Translations under genes and position numbers: made by a program
Part shown: positions 42,897 through 52,423 of the stretch, piece after piece
How the letters are laid out: every line of letters starts with the position of its first letter
Numbering within the stretch: position 1 is the stretch's first letter
The notes under the pieces: generated by a model
The model's database searches: none
What the model saw: only the letters and a program-made list of their open reading frames with translations
What the model was told of the DNA's origin: nothing
DNA from: an uncultured Prevotellaceae bacterium
Lineage (GTDB): Bacteria > Bacteroidota > Bacteroidia > Bacteroidales > Bacteroidaceae
Direction of reading: 5' to 3'
DNA: 59,996 bases
NCBI GenBank assembly: GCA_900318815.1
Contig: ONMA01000017.1
Span: forward strand, 1 to 59,996

Positions 42897-43700
42897 TTAT
42901 TGCAAGACGCGATAGAGAAGGGAGCCGAGGGATACGGTGATGGATGCACCACGAATCCAGAGCTGGCGGGTTCGTCCAAGCTTGGAGTTCTGGGCCATGG
43001 CCTCGTTGGGCTCTACGTAGACGATGTCGCGCTGATGGAGATAGAAATAGGGGGAATTGAGGATGTTGGCATCGCGGAGGTCAAGCTGGTGAATCTCGTA
43101 CTCTCCATTGGGGAGTTCGCGAAGCACCTTCACGTTGTCTCGGTTGCCGTAGATGGTCATGTCGCCTGCCATGGCAAGGGCTTCAAGGATGCTGACCTTG
43201 GGACGGGAGATGGTGAAGGTGTTAGGAGTTTTCACTTCGCCCATCACCGTGACTTCGAAGTTGTCGATCATCACGTTCACCGTGTAATCGGTGCCTTCCT
43301 TCACGTATGGGGCCACTAACTTCTTGATATGATCCTGCGCCTCGGTAAGGGTATAGCCTGCCAGATGTACCTGGCCAAGGACGGGAAAGTCGATGTTCCC
43401 TTCATTGTCGACCAAGTAATGGTGGTATCGACCAGAACCATAGCTGCGGATTTGCTTTTGGGTGATGTCCAATGGAACTGGATCTCTCACGGTGAACTTG
43501 CGAACGGCTTCCTTGTCGGTGCCTGAGAAGACGAAGATGGAGAGCTGGTCCTTGGGCTTGATGGTCATGTCGTAGAGAACGGCAGTGGCATCGCTCTGGA
43601 ACTCCTGAGAGTTCTGGAAATAAGGCACGTCCTTGTAGTTGGCACAAGAAGTGACAAGAAATGGTATCAGTAAGATGAAAACTATACGCCTGACTCTCAT
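42897..43700 (-). CDS. Wza-like polysaccharide export lipoprotein
   Basis: 267 residues. Lipoprotein signal RRIVFILLIPFLVTSC, then the polysaccharide-export domain (YDMTIKPKDQLSIFVFSGTD, LVDNEGNIDFPVLGQVHLAG) and SLBB-like domain (MGEVKTPNTFTISRPKVSIL). It ends in a hydrophobic segment (ASITVSLGSLLYRVL). It would form an outer-membrane exit for surface polysaccharide. The tyrosine kinase partner (Wzc) is not adjacent, and the gene stands outside both glycan loci, between aspS and the DUF3078 gene. Confidence 0.88.
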   Translation of the reverse strand: MRVRRIVFILLIPFLVTSCANYKDVPYFQNSQEFQSDATAVLYDMTIKPKDQLSIFVFSGTDKEAVRKFTVRDPVPLDITQKQIRSYGSGRYHHYLVDNEGNIDFPVLGQVHLAGYTLTEAQDHIKKLVAPYVKEGTDYTVNVMIDNFEVTVMGEVKTPNTFTISRPKVSILEALAMAGDMTIYGNRDNVKVLRELPNGEYEIHQLDLRDANILNSPYFYLHQRDIVYVEPNEAMAQNSKLGRTRQLWIRGASITVSLGSLLYRVLQ

Positions 43701-43758
43701 TGTTTGTAAACTAAATAGTGTAGAATAAAAAATTTCTTCTTACGGAGATACTGAACCG

Positions 43759-45522
43759 TTACTCTTTCTCTTTCAGGTCGAGTTTCAGCTGCAGTTCCTC
43801 GAGTTGCTTGGGGTCGAGTTCGCCGGGTGCGTCGAGCATGACGTCGCGTCCGCTGTTGTTCTTGGGGAATGCGATGCAGTCGCGTATGGAGTCGAGACCG
43901 GCCATGAGGCTTACGAAGCGGTCGAGACCGAAGGCCAGACCAGCATGGGGAGGTGCTCCGTACTTGAAGGCGTTGATGAGGAAGCCGAACTGGGCCATGG
44001 CACGCTCGGGGGTGAAGCCCAGGATCTGGAACATCTTCTCCTGCAGCTTGCCGTCGTGTATTCGCAGCGAGCCGCCACCCACTTCGACACCGTTGCACAC
44101 GAAGTCGTAGGCCACGGCGCGAACTTTCTCCGGGGCTGTGTCGAGCAAGGGAATATCGTCGGGGTTGGGCATGGTGAACGGGTGGTGCGTGGCCATGAGG
44201 CGCTGTTCCTCGTCGCTCCACTCAAAGAGCGGGAAGTCAACAATCCAGAGACACACGAACTTGTTCTTGTCGCGGAGGCCGAGGCGGTCGCCCATCTCCA
44301 AGCGCAGGGTGCAGAGCTGGATGCGCGTCTTGTTGGCATTGTCGCCACTGAGGATGAGCACCAGGTCGCCGTCCTTGGCTCCGCAGGCCTCCTTGACCTT
44401 AGCCCATACCTCCGGTGTGTAGAACTTGTCGATGGAGGATTTCACCGTGCCGTCCTCATTGAACTTCACGTAGACCAGCCCCTTGGCACCCACTTGTGGA
44501 CGCTTCACGAAGTCGGTGAGCTGATCCAGTTGCTTGCGGGTGTAGTTAGCGCAGCCGGGCACACAGATACCACCGATGTAGTTGGCCTCGTTGAACACGG
44601 GGAAGGTGCCCGTACCCTTCAGCTGGTCCATCAGCTCGATGAACTCCATGCCGAAGCGCAGGTCGGGCTTGTCGGAGCCGAAGCGGCGCATGGCCTCATG
44701 CCACGTCATGCGCTGCAGCGGGGGTAACTCCACGTCGCGCACCTCCTTGAACAGATGACGGGCAAGTGCCTCGAAGACCTCCAGCACGTCTTCCTGTTCA
44801 ACAAACGACATCTCGCAGTCTATCTGGGTGAACTCCGGCTGGCGGTCGGCACGCAGGTCTTCGTCGCGGAAGCACTTGGCTATCTGGAAGTAACGGTCAA
44901 AGCCCGAGACCATGAGCAGCTGCTTCAGCGTCTGGGGCGACTGGGGCAGGGCATAGAACTGTCCGGGATTCATGCGCGAGGGCACCACGAAGTCGCGTGC
45001 TCCCTCGGGCGTGGAGCCGATGAGGATAGGTGTTTCAACCTCGATGAACTGGCGCGAGTCAAGGAAGTTGCGGATGAGAATCGTCATGCGATGGCGCAGC
45101 TCCAGGTTCTTGCGCACAGCCGAGCGGCGCAGGTCTAAGTAGCGATACTTCATGCGAATGTCATCGCCGCCGTCGGTCTGGTCTTCAATAGTGAAGGGAG
45201 GCGTGAGGCTCTCGCTCAGGATGTTGAGTGCAGAGACGAAGACCTCCACGTCGCCCGTGGGCATCTTGGGGTTCTTCGACTGGCGTTCGCTCACCTTGCC
45301 AGTAACCTGGATGCAGAACTCGCGTCCCAGTTTGTTGGCTCGCTCCGTGAGAGCGGCATCGTCGCTCTCGTCGAACACCAGCTGTGTAATACCATAGCGG
45401 TCGCGCAGGTCGACAAATGTCATGCCGCCCATCTTGCGCGTGCGCTGTACCCATCCGGCAAGCGTCACCTGGCTGCCGGCATCGGCGAGGCGGAGCTCGC
45501 CACAAGTTTTAGTCCTATACAT
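43759..45522 (-). CDS. aspS: Aspartyl-tRNA synthetase
   Basis: 587 residues from the ATG at 45522 ([20 protein letters not shown]). N-terminal OB fold ([20 protein letters not shown]), class II motifs ([55 protein letters not shown]) and the bacterial GAD insertion at about 290-420 are present. It charges tRNA-Asp. The earlier start at 45591 lies before the minus-strand TACTTTTG promoter element (45558-45565) and was rejected. Confidence 0.95.
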   Translation of the reverse strand: MYRTKTCGELRLADAGSQVTLAGWVQRTRKMGGMTFVDLRDRYGITQLVFDESDDAALTERANKLGREFCIQVTGKVSERQSKNPKMPTGDVEVFVSALNILSESLTPPFTIEDQTDGGDDIRMKYRYLDLRRSAVRKNLELRHRMTILIRNFLDSRQFIEVETPILIGSTPEGARDFVVPSRMNPGQFYALPQSPQTLKQLLMVSGFDRYFQIAKCFRDEDLRADRQPEFTQIDCEMSFVEQEDVLEVFEALARHLFKEVRDVELPPLQRMTWHEAMRRFGSDKPDLRFGMEFIELMDQLKGTGTFPVFNEANYIGGICVPGCANYTRKQLDQLTDFVKRPQVGAKGLVYVKFNEDGTVKSSIDKFYTPEVWAKVKEACGAKDGDLVLILSGDNANKTRIQLCTLRLEMGDRLGLRDKNKFVCLWIVDFPLFEWSDEEQRLMATHHPFTMPNPDDIPLLDTAPEKVRAVAYDFVCNGVEVGGGSLRIHDGKLQEKMFQILGFTPERAMAQFGFLINAFKYGAPPHAGLAFGLDRFVSLMAGLDSIRDCIAFPKNNSGRDVMLDAPGELDPKQLEELQLKLDLKEKE

Positions 45523-45661
45523 TGTTATAATATTATATTGTTCTTGCAATTTTAGTGCAAAAGTATATAATTTTAGTGAAACTACAAACAAAAATATAAT
45601 TTATAATTCATAATTCAAAATAATTTTTTACCTTTGCCTGCAAAACAAACGCTAAAAACAA

Positions 45662-46834
45662 ATGAAAAGACATTTTTGCTGTATTATCTGTATGGCTGCC
45701 ATGAGCATGGTGGCAACGGCCCAGACCACCGCTGAAGAGGTGTTGAAGGTGTCGCAAAAGGCCAATGACTACTTCATGGCCAAGTATCAGGATCCTACCG
45801 TTCCCACCAACGTGAACCGCATCCGCCCATCGAGCCTGTGGACACGTGCCGTCTATTATGAGGGCCTGATGGCACTCTATGAGATTGACCCGCAGCAACG
45901 ATATATCGACTATACCGACCGCTGGGCCTCGTTCCATCAATGGACTCCGCGCAATGGCGTGAATACCAACGATGCCGATGACCAATGCTGCGCCCAGACC
46001 TATCTTGACCGCTACATGCAGAGCGGCGGCGAGGAGAAGCTGGTGCATGTGAAGGAGAACCTGGCCCAGCAGATGGTGACGCCCAACAAGAAGACGGCAA
46101 CCTATAACGATAAGACCAAGACCTCGCTCAATTCGCTCTATGGCTGGTGGACGTGGATTGATGCTATACAGATGGGCATGCCCATCTACTTTCAGATGGC
46201 CAGGGTGACGGGCGAACAACAGTACATCGACCACGCTATGAACATGTACAAGTGGAGTCGTGACACGCTGGCCGGTGGCCTCTTCAACAAGGCCGAGGGC
46301 CTGTGGTGGCGCGATGCCGACTATGTGCCCCCCTATAAGGAGCCAGACGGGCAGCAATGCTACTGGAGCCGAGGCAACGGGTGGGTGTATGCCGCGCTGG
46401 TGCGCTGCATGAACCAGATGACGAAGAAGGACAAGAACTATAAGCTGCTGCTGAAAGACTTCCAGCTGATGTCGGAGGCCCTGCTGAAGTGTCAGCGTGA
46501 GGATGGCTTCTGGAATCCCAGCCTTACCTCGACCAACTACGCCATGAAAGAGACGTCGGGCACGGCCCTCTTCCTTTATGGCATGGCGTGGGGCATACAG
46601 AAAGGCTATCTGAAGGCAAAGCTCTACCGTCCTGCCTGTGACCGCGCCTGGAATGCCATGGTGAAGGAGGCCGTGCATCCCGACGGCTTCCTTGGATGGA
46701 TGCAGGGCACGGGCAAGGATCCATCGGCAGGCCAGCCGCTGAGCTACACCAAGATTCCCGATTTCGAGGACTATGGGACGGGGTGCTTCCTCTTAGGTGC
46801 ATCGGAGTATTACAAACTGTTGAAAGGAAAATAA
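45662..46834 (+). CDS. Glycoside hydrolase family 105/88 (unsaturated glucuronyl/galacturonyl hydrolase type)
   Basis: 390 residues with signal peptide (CCIICMAAMSMVATAQ). The alpha/alpha-barrel pattern matches YteR-like GH105: RIRPSSLWTRAVYYEGLMAL, LYGWWTWIDAIQMGMPIYFQ, YWSRGNGWVYAALVRCMNQM and KETSGTALFLYGMAWGIQKG. These enzymes remove the terminal unsaturated uronic acid left by polysaccharide lyases, for example on rhamnogalacturonan. It stands alone, away from any visible SusC/D locus. TACCTTTG at 45629-45636 is the likely promoter element. Confidence 0.88.
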   Translation: MKRHFCCIICMAAMSMVATAQTTAEEVLKVSQKANDYFMAKYQDPTVPTNVNRIRPSSLWTRAVYYEGLMALYEIDPQQRYIDYTDRWASFHQWTPRNGVNTNDADDQCCAQTYLDRYMQSGGEEKLVHVKENLAQQMVTPNKKTATYNDKTKTSLNSLYGWWTWIDAIQMGMPIYFQMARVTGEQQYIDHAMNMYKWSRDTLAGGLFNKAEGLWWRDADYVPPYKEPDGQQCYWSRGNGWVYAALVRCMNQMTKKDKNYKLLLKDFQLMSEALLKCQREDGFWNPSLTSTNYAMKETSGTALFLYGMAWGIQKGYLKAKLYRPACDRAWNAMVKEAVHPDGFLGWMQGTGKDPSAGQPLSYTKIPDFEDYGTGCFLLGASEYYKLLKGK

Positions 46835-46863
46835 AGAGAACTCCCTTGATGTGACTGTTTTCT

Positions 46864-46917
46864 AAACCAATTGGCACTAATTAGGATAAATTTTTCATAA
46901 TTAGTGCTAATTTGTTT
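46864..46917. repeat. Palindromic element after GH105 gene
   Basis: Arms AAACCAATTGGCACTAATTA (46864-46883) and its near reverse complement (46898-46917) match in 18 of 20 positions. It resembles the element at 32190-32245 and could terminate the GH105 transcript. Confidence 0.65.
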
Positions 46918-46991
46918 CTCTTATTCTGGGATAATTCATCGTGTAAATACGTTTTTTTTGTACCTTTGCCGCTGACAAAATTGATTACGAC

Positions 46992-47396
46992 ATGAAGAAA
47001 GTACTATTCTTAACGATGATGCTGTTGTGTGGTATTACCGTAACAATGGCGCAGAAACCCGCTGAAATCAAGTTTGACAAGGTGACCCATAACTTTGGCA
47101 AGTTCAGCGAGAAGAACCCTGTGGTGAGTTGTGTCTTCAGCTTTACCAATGTTGGTGAGAGCCCTCTCGTGGTTAATCAGGCCGTGGCCAGTTGTGGCTG
47201 TACGGTGCCCGAATACACCAAGACTCCTGTCAAGCCAGGTGAGAGTGGTGAAATCAAGGTGACTTATAACGGTACTGGTAAGTTCCCCGGTCATTTCAAG
47301 AAATCCATTACTGTGCGTACCAATGGTGCAGTAGAAATGACACGCCTTTACATTGAGGGCGACATGGAAGGAAGTGAAGCAAAAAGTGAAGAATGA
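46992..47396 (+). CDS. DUF1573 secreted protein
   Basis: 134 residues with a signal peptide (KKVLFLTMMLLCGITVTMAQ). The domain has the DUF1573 signature KVTHNFGKFSEKNPVVSCVF and VNQAVASCGCTVPEYTKTPV (Cys-Gly-Cys), an immunoglobulin-like fold found across Bacteroidota. It is exported, role unknown. TACCTTTG lies at 46961-46968, 23 bp before the start. Confidence 0.9.
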   Translation: MKKVLFLTMMLLCGITVTMAQKPAEIKFDKVTHNFGKFSEKNPVVSCVFSFTNVGESPLVVNQAVASCGCTVPEYTKTPVKPGESGEIKVTYNGTGKFPGHFKKSITVRTNGAVEMTRLYIEGDMEGSEAKSEE

Positions 47397-47505
47397 AGAG
47401 TGAAGAGTGAAGAATTTGCTTCCGCATCAAGGCTTGCAAAATAGCGCGGTAGCAAATTCTTCACTCTTCACTCTTCACTCTTCACTCTTCACTCTTCACT
47501 ACTCA
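47395..47505. repeat. 7-bp GAAGAGT/ACTCTTC tandem repeat forming an inverted repeat
   Basis: GAAGAGTGAAGAGTGAAGAA at the left and about six copies of CTTCACT at the right (47458-47501) face each other across a ~40-bp spacer, with GAATTTGCT / AGCAAATTC also paired. It lies between the convergent DUF1573 and PBP1A genes. It probably works as a terminator and can vary in length. Confidence 0.75.
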
Positions 47506-49820
47506 ACCACTTCTTCCATATCGTCTATATCCCCATTAGATTCACCTTCTTCATTCGTAGCACAGGGATCGAAGTCCTCGGGAAGATCAAACTTGTCATC
47601 TTCCGTAATTCCTAAATGCCCATTGGCATAGATTTTCTTCATATAATAGGCAAAAATGGGTAGTGCCATCGTTGCTCCCTGACCCATAGCCATGTTGTCG
47701 AAGTGGATGTCGCGGTCGTCGCCGCCCACCCAGCAGCCGCTTACCAGGTTGGGCGTTATGCCCATGAACCAGGCGTCGCTGTTGTTGTTGGTCGTTCCGG
47801 TCTTTCCGCCCATCTCGGCTTTCAGGTTATAGCGGAAACGCAGACGGCCTGCCGTACCGCCATCGACCACGGCCTTGAGCATGTAGAGCATTTTGTCGGC
47901 ACTCTCGCCATTGATTACCTCGTTCATGCGGGGCGTGAAGCGAGCCACCTCGTTGCCCTCGCTGTCAACGATGCGAGTCACGTACATCGGCTTGGTGCGT
48001 ATGCCGTGGTTGACAAAGGCCGTATAGCCCGACACCATCTCGGCCACGGTGATGTCGCAGGGGCCTAAGCAGAGTGCCATGGAGGGGTGTATCTCCGGGT
48101 TACGAATGCCGTACTGTTTCAGCAGGTTGACGAAGTCGCGCGGGTCGAGGTTGTCCATCAGATAGGCCGAGATCCAGTTGTTCGACTGCTGCAGGCCCCA
48201 TTTCAGGGTGACCATCTCGCCGATGTGTGAATGTCCGCTGTTGCGTGGTGTCCACGGACGGCCAGCCACAATGTAGGTGCGCTGTTCGTTGGGAGCCATG
48301 TCGCAGGGCGAAAAGCCGTTCTCCATAGCCAATGAATAGAGGTAGGGCTTGATGGTAGACCCCACCTGTCGGCGGCCTTCAGTGGCCATGTCGTAGGTGA
48401 AGTGCTCGAAGTCGAGTCCGCCCACGTAGGCCCTTACCTGTCCTGTCTGCGGTTCCATGCTGAAGAAGCCCGTGCGCAGGAACGACTTATAATAGCGGAT
48501 GGAGTCGAGCGGGGTCATAATGGTGTCCACGTCGCCATGATAGGTGTAGACGCTCATCTTCACGGGCTTTTTGAATGCCTGCTCAATCTCTTTCTCGCTG
48601 AAGCCTGCCGACTTCATGACGCGGTAGCGGTCGCACTGGCGAATGGAGCGTTGCAGTATCTTCTTCACGTCGTTGGCCGAGAGATTGCTGGAGTAGGGGG
48701 CGTTCTTCTTGGATTTATTCGCTTTGACAAAAGCCGGCTGCAGGAAGTTGACAACATGCTCCCAGCAGGCCTCCTCGGCGTATTGCTGCATGCGCGAGTC
48801 GATGGTGGTGTAGACCTTCAGACCGTCGGTGTAGACGTTGTAGCGTTGTCCGTCGCGCTTGGTGTTCTTGTTGCACCAGCCGTAGAGCGGGTCTTCCTCC
48901 CAGGCGATGCTGTCCATGACGTATTTCACGTAGTTCCAGGCAGGGTAGTCGCTCTTGATAGGCTCGTTGGCCATGAGGTATCGGCGCAGGAAGTCGCGGA
49001 AGTAAGTGGCGATACCCTCCTTGTGGTCGTTCACATGGAAGCGCAGGCCGATGGGTTCCTGGCAGCAGCTGTCGTGCTGTTGCTGGGTGATGTAGCCCTC
49101 CTTGAGCATCTGGCCGAGCACGATGTTGCGCCGTTGCTGCGAGCGTTCGGGGAAGCGGACGGGGTTGTAGTAGCTGGGGTTCTTGCAGAGCCCCACCAGG
49201 GTGGCCGACTCCGTGAGTGTCAGGTTGGCAGGCTCTTTGGAGAAATAGGTGTTCGATGCGGTCTTGATACCCACGGCATTGTGCAGGAAGTCGAAGTAGT
49301 TCAGGTACATCGTGATAATCTCGTCCTTGGTGTAGTTGCGCTCCAGCTGCACGGCGATGACCCATTCGATGGGCTTCTGCAACATGCGTTCGGTAGTGGA
49401 GTGGGCAACGTCGCTGAACAACTGCTTGGCCAACTGCTGCGTGATGGTGGAGCCGCCGCCGGCCGACTTCTGTCCTAAGAGGCCACGCTTGATGACGGCA
49501 CGTCCCAGGGCCTTGAAGTCTATGCCCGAGTGCTCGTAGAAGCGGGCATCCTCGGTGGCCACTAAGGCCTGGACGAGTGAGGGCGGCAGCTGCGAGTAGG
49601 TGACCATGACGCGGTTTTCGCGGTTCATGTTCCACGTGCCGATGAGCTTTCCGTCCGACGAATAGATTTGCGTGGCAAAGCGGCTGATGGGGTTCTGCAG
49701 ATCCTCGATGGGGGGCATATAGCCTATGCGTCCCTCGGCTATTGCCCAGAAACATACGGCTGCCCCGATAACTGCCAGTACGAATATTGTCCAAAGAAAA
49801 CGAACGAATATCTTTCTCAT
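47499..49820 (-). CDS. Penicillin-binding protein 1A (bifunctional class A PBP)
   Basis: 773 residues. An N-terminal membrane anchor (FLWTIFVLAVIGAAVCFWAI) is followed by the GT51 transglycosylase domain (ATEDARFYEHSGIDFKALGR, GGSTITQQLAKQLF) and the transpeptidase domain with S-x-x-K (GSTIKPYLYSLAM), S-x-N (LQQSNNWISAYL) and K-T-G-T (GGKTGTTNNNSDAWFMG). It polymerises and cross-links peptidoglycan in the periplasm. The C-terminus is acidic. A minus-strand TACCTTTG at 49849-49856 is the likely promoter element. Confidence 0.95.
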   Translation of the reverse strand: MRKIFVRFLWTIFVLAVIGAAVCFWAIAEGRIGYMPPIEDLQNPISRFATQIYSSDGKLIGTWNMNRENRVMVTYSQLPPSLVQALVATEDARFYEHSGIDFKALGRAVIKRGLLGQKSAGGGSTITQQLAKQLFSDVAHSTTERMLQKPIEWVIAVQLERNYTKDEIITMYLNYFDFLHNAVGIKTASNTYFSKEPANLTLTESATLVGLCKNPSYYNPVRFPERSQQRRNIVLGQMLKEGYITQQQHDSCCQEPIGLRFHVNDHKEGIATYFRDFLRRYLMANEPIKSDYPAWNYVKYVMDSIAWEEDPLYGWCNKNTKRDGQRYNVYTDGLKVYTTIDSRMQQYAEEACWEHVVNFLQPAFVKANKSKKNAPYSSNLSANDVKKILQRSIRQCDRYRVMKSAGFSEKEIEQAFKKPVKMSVYTYHGDVDTIMTPLDSIRYYKSFLRTGFFSMEPQTGQVRAYVGGLDFEHFTYDMATEGRRQVGSTIKPYLYSLAMENGFSPCDMAPNEQRTYIVAGRPWTPRNSGHSHIGEMVTLKWGLQQSNNWISAYLMDNLDPRDFVNLLKQYGIRNPEIHPSMALCLGPCDITVAEMVSGYTAFVNHGIRTKPMYVTRIVDSEGNEVARFTPRMNEVINGESADKMLYMLKAVVDGGTAGRLRFRYNLKAEMGGKTGTTNNNSDAWFMGITPNLVSGCWVGGDDRDIHFDNMAMGQGATMALPIFAYYMKKIYANGHLGITEDDKFDLPEDFDPCATNEEGESNGDIDDMEEVVE

Positions 49821-49999
49821 TATCTGTGATTCTTAAAAATAGCGTGTGCAAAGGTAGGAAATAATTTTGAATTATGAATGATAAATGATGATTTTGTTTG
49901 TATTTTTCCGTGTGATGGCAGTTTATTTCACAAAAAAGTGTTACCTTTGTACCCGAAACATCAAATTCAGAATATAGTAATTCATTAAACAGTAAAGAT

Positions 50000-50179
50000 A
50001 TGAGCGAGAAACAGAAACAAGTGGAGAAGGAGCGCCGTGGCGTGCTCGAACTGCTGCTACAGAAGAACGGACTCAATCGTAAGGAACTCGTTGACTTCCT
50101 GCTCAGTGTCTGGATGGCTGGCAAGGTGGACGAACTCACGGAACAGGAGAAGGCACAGTTTCCTAACCTCGTATTCTGA
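50000..50179 (+). CDS. Small helical protein, probable antitoxin partner of PIN remnant
   Basis: 59 residues, charged and helical (SEKQKQVEKERRGVLELLLQ, then KNGLNRKELVDFLLSVWMAG). It lies 3 bp before a PIN-type toxin start, the arrangement of antitoxin-toxin pairs. TACCTTTG at 49942-49949 precedes it. No DNA-binding motif is recognisable. It may survive as an orphan antitoxin. Confidence 0.6.
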   Translation: MSEKQKQVEKERRGVLELLLQKNGLNRKELVDFLLSVWMAGKVDELTEQEKAQFPNLVF

Positions 50180-50182
50180 ACG

Positions 50183-50329
50183 ATGACGAAGCAAGCATTC
50201 AAATTCAACCCTAACCACGTCTTCGTGGACACCAACGTCCTCGTGGGAGGCTACAGTGGTGACGCCCGTTACCAGAAGGATGCCGACTGTCTGCACTACG
50301 CTTTTACGTGCTATGAGAATAATATGTGA
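50183..50329 (+). pseudogene. PIN-domain toxin, N-terminal stub
   Basis: 48 residues. HVFVDTNVLVGGYSGDARYQ shows the first acidic residue and VDTNVL start of a PIN ribonuclease (normally 130-180 residues), followed by KDADCLHYAFTCY. The sequence then runs into the start of the GT11 gene and stops at 50329. Only the first quarter of the domain is left, so it cannot be an active nuclease. Confidence 0.7.
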
Positions 50330-51149
50330 TGCTCCGGGACAGACTTGCAACCGTCTGTGGACTTATCTTGCCTCTGTGGCACAATGTGTTGCAGAGAAAC
50401 GCAGGATGGTTATCATCTTCTATGACTGGACGATAGAGGACTTTCCGCATTTGCTGCATTGTCCTTTCGTCTATTTCCCGCTCTACCAGAAATGGTATTT
50501 AGAGCGGGGCAATGGGTGGAACAACTACAAAGGGCTTACCTGGAAGGTGACGCACAACAAGACGTGGGATAAGATCTTCCATTTCTTCGGTTGTACGAAG
50601 GGGTGGCAGACGCGCACCGATACCCGTTATCTGCAACAGACGATGCCCGAACTGCAGCGCATCTTCCGTCCTAAGGATGAGATTATGCTCAGGGCGCAGA
50701 AGATGATGGACGAGTTGCGAGGCGTGAGCGACCTGGTGGTGGGTGTGCATATCCGCCGTGGTGACTATGCCACCTGGAACGACGGACGTTTCTTCTATGA
50801 GCTGGAAGACTATCATCAGATGATGTTGCGCGTGCAGCGTCTCTACTGCGACAGGCGCGTGTCGTTCTTCATCAGTTCTAATGAGGATTTCCCGACCGAC
50901 ATTTTCGAGGGTTGCCTGTGCAGCCGCTTTGGTAAGGAACCGTCGGGAGCCATCCTCGACCTCTACACGCTGTCGCTCTGCGATCGCATCATGGGGCCTT
51001 TCAGCAGCTATTCGCGCTGGGCCTCGTTTATCGGCGAGGTGCCCTTGTGTTTCTTGGAGTCAAAGGACCAGGCGTTTACCGAGTCCAGTTTCTCGAAGAT
51101 TGTCGACTTCTTCCACTTCGAGGGCGGCAGGGAGATTTACGACTGGTGA
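50313..51149 (+). CDS. Glycosyltransferase family 11-like (fucosyltransferase type)
   Basis: 278 residues from the ATG at 50313 (MRIICDAPGQTCNRLWTYLA). The central VVGVHIRRGDYATW is the signature of GT11 and related fucosyltransferases (donor-binding H-x-R-R-G-D-Y). The end LSLCDRIMGPFSSYSRWASF is typical too. It probably transfers L-fucose from GDP-fucose made through manC/fcl. It overlaps the PIN remnant by 17 bp, so it may borrow the toxin module's promoter. Confidence 0.78.
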   Translation: MRIICDAPGQTCNRLWTYLASVAQCVAEKRRMVIIFYDWTIEDFPHLLHCPFVYFPLYQKWYLERGNGWNNYKGLTWKVTHNKTWDKIFHFFGCTKGWQTRTDTRYLQQTMPELQRIFRPKDEIMLRAQKMMDELRGVSDLVVGVHIRRGDYATWNDGRFFYELEDYHQMMLRVQRLYCDRRVSFFISSNEDFPTDIFEGCLCSRFGKEPSGAILDLYTLSLCDRIMGPFSSYSRWASFIGEVPLCFLESKDQAFTESSFSKIVDFFHFEGGREIYDW

Positions 51150-51185
51150 AGTTTATTTTCTCAACTTTCGCATGTATGAATAACA

Positions 51186-51280
51186 ACAACGGATTACACG
51201 GATTATACGGATTTTATAATCTGTGAAATGGCAATAACATCGCGTAGCCCCAAATCCGTATAATCCGTGAAATCCGTTGT
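51186..51280. repeat. Intergenic palindrome of GGATT/AATCC words
   Basis: Arms at 51186-51214 and 51252-51280 are reverse complements in 28 of 29 positions. It lies between convergent GT11 and GT4 genes and is a clear relative of the element at 23373-23458. Confidence 0.75.
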
Positions 51281-51310
51281 TTAAAAGAACTTGCGAAACT
51301 TGTATTAGTT

Positions 51311-52423
51311 TCATTTGGATTTTACTTGTTGGAAAAGCCGCTCCCAGAGTGGCATGACGTGCGAGACATCGAACCTGCATGCCGACTCACGGGCATATTT
51401 TCCCATGCGCCGGCGCAGCCCCTCGTTGCTGATGAGCTGGCAGAGACGCCGGGCAAAGGCATCGGTGTCTTGCGGCCTGACTAAGAAACCGTCCTTGCCG
51501 TCGGTGATGATGCTGCGGGGACCGAAGGGGCAGTCGTAGGCCACGACGGGCACTCCGCACAGCATGGCCTCGGGCATGACCAGGCCAAAGGGCTCGAAGA
51601 CCGACGTCAGCATGAGTACGGACGACTCGGCATAGCACTTGAAGATGTCGGCAGTAGGCGGAAACACCTCAATACCGGCGTTCAGGCGTTTCACCTCGCC
51701 CATGAACCAGTCGCGTTGTTCGCCGTCGCCATAGACGGCCAGCGTCCAGTCGGGGTGCTGTAGGTGTACTTTCTGCCAGATAATCAGCAGATGATCCAAT
51801 TGTTTCTGTTCGGCAAAGCGTCCTGCAAAGATGACGCGACGGTTGGTGAGTGCAGCCTGTGGCAGATGCTCAGGCACATGAACCATGTTAGGGATGGTCT
51901 CGACGTGAGGCAGGCATTGCCGCCATGCAGCGGCATCCTCGTCGGTCAGGGCTACCAGTACCTGGGCCTTTTGCAGGGATTGTTGCTTCCACCATCGGCG
52001 AATGAGTCGGAACCGGCCAGTGTCAATCAGGCGGCTGTACAGGGAGTGGGACTCGACGATGAGAGGGGTGTTCCCCTTCAGGCGCGTTAGTATGTCCACG
52101 TAGTTGGCCGTGGTGCAGACGATGACGTCGGGACGCTCGGCCTTTAGTTGTTCCTTCAGCAAGCGTGCGAAGCGTCGGCGACGCTGCCAGAGGTCTATCA
52201 AGCGTCGTATTCCCTTGTAGCGGTACTGATGATGGTAGCAGATGTTCAAGTCGGTAAACCTGATGCGGCTGTCCATCGGGTAGGCCAGGGGATGCTGTCC
52301 TTGGTCGGCTGTTATCATGGACACCTCATAGCCGTGGGCCACGAGCCAGTTCATCTTGTCGACCAGGATGCGCTCAATGCCGCCGAATACTGCCAGCGAA
52401 CGGAATACGTAGACTATCTTCAT
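51311..52423 (-). CDS. Glycosyltransferase family 4 (GT-B)
   Basis: 370 residues. FRSLAVFGGIERILVDKMNW at the start (glycine loop) and FEPFGLVMPEAMLCGVPVVA near residue 280 with a perfect E-x7-E motif, then PFGPRSIITDGKDGFLV. It overlaps the preceding GT2 gene by 4 bp (ATGA). It is the last gene of the right glycan operon on the minus strand. Substrate unknown. Confidence 0.9.
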   Translation of the reverse strand: MKIVYVFRSLAVFGGIERILVDKMNWLVAHGYEVSMITADQGQHPLAYPMDSRIRFTDLNICYHHQYRYKGIRRLIDLWQRRRRFARLLKEQLKAERPDVIVCTTANYVDILTRLKGNTPLIVESHSLYSRLIDTGRFRLIRRWWKQQSLQKAQVLVALTDEDAAAWRQCLPHVETIPNMVHVPEHLPQAALTNRRVIFAGRFAEQKQLDHLLIIWQKVHLQHPDWTLAVYGDGEQRDWFMGEVKRLNAGIEVFPPTADIFKCYAESSVLMLTSVFEPFGLVMPEAMLCGVPVVAYDCPFGPRSIITDGKDGFLVRPQDTDAFARRLCQLISNEGLRRRMGKYARESACRFDVSHVMPLWERLFQQVKSK

